A stretch of DNA of 64,000 nt from Halorhabdus salina (GTDB taxonomy: Archaea > Halobacteriota > Halobacteria > Halobacteriales > Haloarculaceae). The position numbers were made by a program, and so were the translations under genes. Shown one piece after another: positions 60,480 through 64,000 of the stretch. The stretch is from positions 287,192 to 351,191 of the forward strand of contig NZ_JACDNP010000002.1 in the NCBI RefSeq assembly GCF_013839425.1, written 5' to 3'. Each line of letters opens with the position of its first letter. Positions within the stretch are counted from its first letter, which is position 1. The notes beneath the pieces were generated by a model. It saw nothing but the letters and a program-made list of their open reading frames with translations, ran no database searches and was not told the origin of the DNA.

Positions 60480-61391
60480 TCAGTTGTTTCTAATCGCATC
60501 TTTTCCGTCTGTATCCCCAACATTCGCCTCACTCCCAGAGTCGCCGTCGCCAGTTCGCCAGCTCCCCGTCTTTACCGACCGCTCGTCCATCCATCCACTT
60601 ATCTCTGACTTGAGATCCGTTAGTTCACTCCTGAACGCATTTTTAATGGCCTTCCCTTCGCTAATTTTGTCCGTTATCGATTCTATTCCTGTCCCCGCCA
60701 CTGCTTGTCCTGCACCGAGTGCCGCCGCTCCGGCTACCGCCCCCGCTGCCGCCACCGGCGCCGCCCCGCCGGTTGCTGCGATCCCGACACCGGCTGCCGC
60801 CACTGACTTCACCGCATCGCCACCCATTCCACGCAAGTACTTGTTCCCAGCATCGCCCTGGGCTTGGTCCACTGTTCGGGATTTGTTCATCACATCATAC
60901 AGGAGTTTCCCCCGCTCTTTGTCGTCCATCTTCGCCACCGCTTCGCCCAACTCCTCGCGCTCTACCTCCTCAAAGTGGACGTCCGACGCCTGCGGGTTCT
61001 CCAGATCCGACGGCGACTCTTTCACCCTATCGGGCGGTTGCTGGCTCTCTGTCGATGCCGAATCCACGTTGCTCTCGGTTGTGCCTGCGTCCGGGGCGGC
61101 GTCTTCCTCACTCCCTGGCGACGCGTATCCCTCCCGATCGCTATCGCTCTCGGCCAACCGGTCGCTCGCTACCGCCGACATTGGCGTCTGCTCTAACTCC
61201 GGCGCTGTCTCGCTGACCGTCTGGGACTGGCTCTTTTCATCATGACCACCGCCACCACCAGCAACGCCACTCGCTGCCACTACCCCGCCACCAAACCGGT
61301 TGGTCACTGCCGTCTGATCGCCACCTGCCATCAGGCCACCAGCCATCCCATCGCTCGCGCTCCCTGGAAATATGGGCTGCTCGGCGATCAT
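60480..61391 (-). CDS. Array family B, copy B3
   Basis: A 303-residue protein. MIAEQPIFPGSASDGMAGG leads to GGDQTAVTNRFGGG and a Gly-rich loop, then SQTVSETAPELEQ, an acidic linker, a helical part (VEREELGEAVAKMDDKERGKLLYDVMNKSRTVDQAQ), an Ala/Gly-rich membrane-type segment (about residues 195-235, VAAAGVGIAATGGAAPVAAAGAVAG) and the tail GDGDSGSEANVG. It starts 17 bases after A3 and ends 7 bases before A2. It lacks a signal peptide and any large N-terminal body. Confidence 0.72.
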   Translation of the reverse strand: MIAEQPIFPGSASDGMAGGLMAGGDQTAVTNRFGGGVVAASGVAGGGGGHDEKSQSQTVSETAPELEQTPMSAVASDRLAESDSDREGYASPGSEEDAAPDAGTTESNVDSASTESQQPPDRVKESPSDLENPQASDVHFEEVEREELGEAVAKMDDKERGKLLYDVMNKSRTVDQAQGDAGNKYLRGMGGDAVKSVAAAGVGIAATGGAAPVAAAGAVAGAAALGAGQAVAGTGIESITDKISEGKAIKNAFRSELTDLKSEISGWMDERSVKTGSWRTGDGDSGSEANVGDTDGKDAIRNN

Positions 61392-61408
61392 CCTTTCTCG
61401 CTGTACAA

Positions 61409-62134
61409 TTAGGTCTCGCCAATCCCGTCGCCGTGGATATCGAACTTGCCGATCCCTTCGACGTTGAACTCGTCCGGTGGGCTCTCGCCCATATGCAAGT
61501 ACAGGTCCCGTACCACCGCCATCAAGTGTCCCAGCACGATTTCGTGGAAGCCTTCCTCGAAGGTGACTCCCTCTCCGAAGTCTAATGACGGCAGTATGCA
61601 CACGATCCGGTCGTACTCCTCCCAAGTCGCCATCTCCCCCACGATTTCTTCCGTTCCGTCAGTTTGGTCGTACACGATACACACATCACCCACCTCGGCT
61701 ATCCGGTTGTCCTCCGTTATTGCAAACGGGTATAGCACCAGTTCGTCTTCTGGATCGTGTGCTGGCTCCTCGATAAAGTCCCACGGCGCTCGTAACGCAT
61801 CATAGTACTCTCGAAAGACCCGGCGAAAGTCCTCTATCGGATAGTTCGATAGGGCCTCGATCCCCCGTTCGACGTGGTCGATGTTCCACATCGGGTCCAG
61901 AATGTCCGCCTCCGGAAACTCCTGCTGGGCTGCGTAGCGGGCCCGCTCTTCCACCTGGGACATGATCCGCTGTTCATCGTCCGTTCGGTCTTCAGGTTCG
62001 TGGGGGTACTCGTCAGTTCCGTGGTAAGTAATCGCTCCCGACCAATCCATCGCAATTTGATGATTTAACTCCCGTTCATCCGTAACAAGGATCGCAATCT
62101 CTTCGTCATCATAGTCAACAAATTCTGTTTCCAT
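61409..62134 (-). CDS. Array family A, copy A3
   Basis: A 241-residue acidic protein, METEFVDYDDEE at the start, EYPHEPEDRTDDEQRIMSQVEERARYAAQQEFPEADILDPMW in the first third, and HLMAVVRDLYLHMGESPPDEFNVEGIGKFDIHGDGIGET at the end. The middle (residues about 110-180) is unlike the other copies. It starts 3 bases after the B4 stop, so B4 and A3 are tightly coupled. No known domain recognised. Confidence 0.75.
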   Translation of the reverse strand: METEFVDYDDEEIAILVTDERELNHQIAMDWSGAITYHGTDEYPHEPEDRTDDEQRIMSQVEERARYAAQQEFPEADILDPMWNIDHVERGIEALSNYPIEDFRRVFREYYDALRAPWDFIEEPAHDPEDELVLYPFAITEDNRIAEVGDVCIVYDQTDGTEEIVGEMATWEEYDRIVCILPSLDFGEGVTFEEGFHEIVLGHLMAVVRDLYLHMGESPPDEFNVEGIGKFDIHGDGIGET

Positions 62135-62137
62135 GAA

Positions 62138-63307
62138 TTACTCTACCTCTTTCTCGAATAGCTCGTGGTTGTCTGCTTTATCCGCACTCCCAGACTCGCC
62201 GTCGCCCGAGTCGTCAATACCGAGTTGGTCGCCTACCATCGACACTTTCTCCTTGGCAGACGAGTACATATTCGCTCCTTTCGACGTCACCGCTCCTGGT
62301 ACAGACGCTGCCGTCGACTTCGTCCTATTCCATCCCGACCGTATTGTTCCATCCTTCGCCTCTATCACTCGCTCTGCTGCTCCGCCCAACACCGATCCAC
62401 CGATACCACCTACCAGTGCCCCTGGCGCTCCTAACACCATTCCGCCGACCGTCGAACCAGCCGACGACAGTGTTCCTTTGACCCCTTCCTTCCCCAGCTT
62501 CTCTGTTATTCCGTCTGTATTGACGTGCTCGTGGAGGTATTCGTCTCGGGACTTCATGTACTTCGCCTGCTCCTCGTTTCCATCTGCCAATTCCAAATAC
62601 TTCTCGTCCGACAACACTCCGTCGAATTCCTCAGTCTCTAAGCTCGAATTGCCCGATGACGGCTCGCCCTCGGCTCCTACCTCGCTTTCGAGCCTGTCGA
62701 GTCGCCCTTCCACGTCTCCTCCGCTACGCTCCTCGCTCTCGGTCGACTCCGTCGATGGCTCGGTGTACGTCTCACGGTCGCTCTGGGTGTCAGCCAAACC
62801 GGCCGCTCCATACTGATCCAGTGACGACTGCTCTAACTCCGGCGCTGAGTTGTCGATCGTCTGGGAATTACGCCCTTCGTCACGACCACCGCCACCACCA
62901 GCAACGCCACTCGCTGCCACTACCCCACCACCAAACCGGTTGTTCACTGCCGTCTGATCGCCGCCGCCCATGAATCCGCCGGCCATCGCTCCGCCCGCCC
63001 CGCCCGACACGGCACTGCTCGCCTTGCTCGCCCCGCCTTTCATCGCGCTCTTTGCCTTCCCTGTCATTTTGCTGGCAGCGCCACCCATCGCGCCACTCAA
63101 CCACTTCGTCACGTACGTGATTGCCACCAGGTTCATCGCCGTCACCGCCATCAGCGGCATCGCCGCCGCTAGCAGCGGATGCGCTGAGTTGCCCGATCTT
63201 AAGGACTCTACACTCTGGTGCTCGACCTCAAAAACAGCACTCGACGACTTTGCTACGGGCAGATTCCGACCGTTCGAATCCAGGGTACCCCTACGACAAT
63301 GCAACAC
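62138..63307 (-). CDS. Array family B, copy B4 (longest)
   Basis: A 389-residue protein from GTG 63307. It alone keeps a hydrophobic helix (LLAAAMPLMAVTAMNLVAITYVTKWLSG, about residues 45-72) followed by an Ala/Gly/Ser/Lys-rich stretch, as in the end of VirB6/TrbL-type conjugation proteins. Then GGDQTAVNNRFGGG, SQTIDNSAPELEQSSLDQYGAAGL, the linker STESEERSGGDVEGRLDRLESEV, a glycine zipper (GGMVLGAPGALVGGIGGSVLGGAAE, about 290-315) and the tail SGDGESGSADKADNHELFEKEVE. It may be the least truncated tip of a larger ancestral gene. Confidence 0.72.
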   Translation of the reverse strand: MLHCRRGTLDSNGRNLPVAKSSSAVFEVEHQSVESLRSGNSAHPLLAAAMPLMAVTAMNLVAITYVTKWLSGAMGGAASKMTGKAKSAMKGGASKASSAVSGGAGGAMAGGFMGGGDQTAVNNRFGGGVVAASGVAGGGGGRDEGRNSQTIDNSAPELEQSSLDQYGAAGLADTQSDRETYTEPSTESTESEERSGGDVEGRLDRLESEVGAEGEPSSGNSSLETEEFDGVLSDEKYLELADGNEEQAKYMKSRDEYLHEHVNTDGITEKLGKEGVKGTLSSAGSTVGGMVLGAPGALVGGIGGSVLGGAAERVIEAKDGTIRSGWNRTKSTAASVPGAVTSKGANMYSSAKEKVSMVGDQLGIDDSGDGESGSADKADNHELFEKEVE

Positions 63308-63316
63308 GGCTATCGT

Positions 63317-64000
63317 TTATTCTACCATTCCCTCTAATAGCAACTCTTCGGCCGAGCCGTCCTCGTCGCCGTGGATGTCTAACTTTCCATGGCCCTGCAC
63401 CCGATATTCACGGGGTGGTTGCTCGCCCATGTTTAGGTAGATATCTCGAATCTGTGCCATCAGGTGATTGACCAGAAAATCCGGGAAGTGCTCCTCGAAC
63501 GTGATGTGGTCCTCGAACCTCAATCGGGGCATACTACAAACGATGAGTTCCTCGCGTGGGTAGTCCCACGTTTTTCCCGTTGAATGCGCCGTTCCGTCTG
63601 TCCGCTCGTAGACTATCTCGATGTCCGATACTTCGACAATCTGGCTGTCGCGTACTCGAAACGGTTTCGCTACCCCTGACGTCTCCGGATCCATCTCCGG
63701 GTCGTCCACGAACTCCGACGGTCGCTGCAGCGCTTCGTAGTAGTCCCTGAACTCCTCGGAAAAGGTTTCTACCGGGTAATTCGTCAGCGCTTCTAACCCC
63801 TCTTCGATGTGCGCTGGATCCCATAACGGATCCAGAATCTCTGCCTCGGGAAACTCCTGTTGGGCTGCATAGCGGGCGCGTTCCTCTACCTGAGACATGA
63901 TCCGCTGTTCCTCGTCCGTTCGGTCTTCGGGTTCGTGGGGATACTCGTTTACCTCGTGGATGTCGATATTTCCGTTATCCTTTCGAACAGTAATCCGATG
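63317..64000 (-). CDS. Array family A, copy A4 (runs off the window)
   Basis: The frame is open from the window end to TAA 63317-63319, giving at least 227 residues. It has HRITVRKDNGNIDIHEVNEYP, EPEDRTDEEQRIMSQVEERARYAAQQEFPEAEILDPLWDPAHIEEGLEALTNYP and, near the end, LMAQIRDIYLNMGEQPPREYRVQGHGKLDIHGDEDG, with a longer tail than the others. B4 starts 9 bases after the stop. The first 80 bases seen here are identical to A1. Confidence 0.75.
   Translation of the reverse strand, partial: HRITVRKDNGNIDIHEVNEYPHEPEDRTDEEQRIMSQVEERARYAAQQEFPEAEILDPLWDPAHIEEGLEALTNYPVETFSEEFRDYYEALQRPSEFVDDPEMDPETSGVAKPFRVRDSQIVEVSDIEIVYERTDGTAHSTGKTWDYPREELIVCSMPRLRFEDHITFEEHFPDFLVNHLMAQIRDIYLNMGEQPPREYRVQGHGKLDIHGDEDGSAEELLLEGMVE

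Noticed and set aside
60480..61625. Longer start of B3 at 61625
   Set aside because: The extra 78 residues are Arg/Gly-rich antisense-like sequence overlapping A3; ATG 61391 has the same position relative to A3 as the start of B1 has to A1.

Overview
The window is chromosomal DNA of an extremely halophilic archaeon (class Halobacteria). The evidence is high GC, strongly acidic proteins, archaeal TATA boxes about 25 to 30 bases before leaderless starts, and marker genes such as a type P1/L12 stalk protein, GfcR, SepF, PibD, haloarchaeal EndA, TiaS, a 2Fe-2S ferredoxin, phytoene synthase and an RPA/RPA-associated-protein operon. Genus is not fixed by the sequence; the GH3 glycosidase, nucleoside hydrolase/ribokinase pair and general style fit a sugar-using member of the Haloarcula/Halorhabdus branch (inference).

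Layout. 0-5 kb: end of a TauE/SafE permease, a short-chain dehydrogenase plus patatin pair resembling a polyhydroxyalkanoate mobilisation unit, a zinc-ribbon protein, tRNA-splicing endonuclease and TrpRS. 6-7.5 kb: a broken receiver/PAS/histidine-kinase gene. 7.5-19 kb: UbaA, small haloarchaeal proteins, SepF, CrtB, a sugar-nucleotide-type epimerase, minimal RNase R, a lipoprotein with a tryptophan-periodic glycosylation-sequon repeat, a PUA protein, ribokinase and nucleoside hydrolase. 19-24 kb: ribosomal stalk genes rpl1-rpl10-rpl12, separated from rpl11 by an opposing membrane histidine kinase. 24-48 kb: mostly core metabolism and information genes (Drg, HisH, RidA, tRNA-Ser, ferredoxin, PibD, HisI, PyrE, GfcR, NCS2 permease, glutaredoxin, SMR transporter, UDP-GlcNAc 2-epimerase, a self-controlled HTH regulator, TiaS, ornithine cyclodeaminase/alanine dehydrogenase, GH3 beta-glucosidase, LeuRS).

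48-51.5 kb is accessory: tRNA-His is followed by two more copies of its own 3' end alternating with inverted copies of the T-arm, then by gene fragments, an AT-rich stretch with a WYL-like protein and a winged-helix-like protein, and a compact predicted RNA fold. 51.6-57.7 kb returns to core genes (rpa3-rpap3, a pilin-lectin fusion, SDR, TRAM protein).

57.7-64 kb (and beyond the window) is the most unusual part: a leftward array of four alternating gene pairs. Family A proteins (about 240 aa, acidic, soluble, conserved ends) alternate with family B proteins (Gly/Ala-rich, shared junction motif, shared coiled-coil linker, variable glycine-zipper membrane segment, shared acidic tail). Copies share perfect 43-80 bp DNA blocks in different combinations, one B has an in-frame TGA before a conserved tail, and the last B is a truncated remnant. 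This has the look of an orphan effector-tip/immunity (or adaptor) cassette array, possibly recombining with a full-length parent gene to the right of the window. No function is proven.
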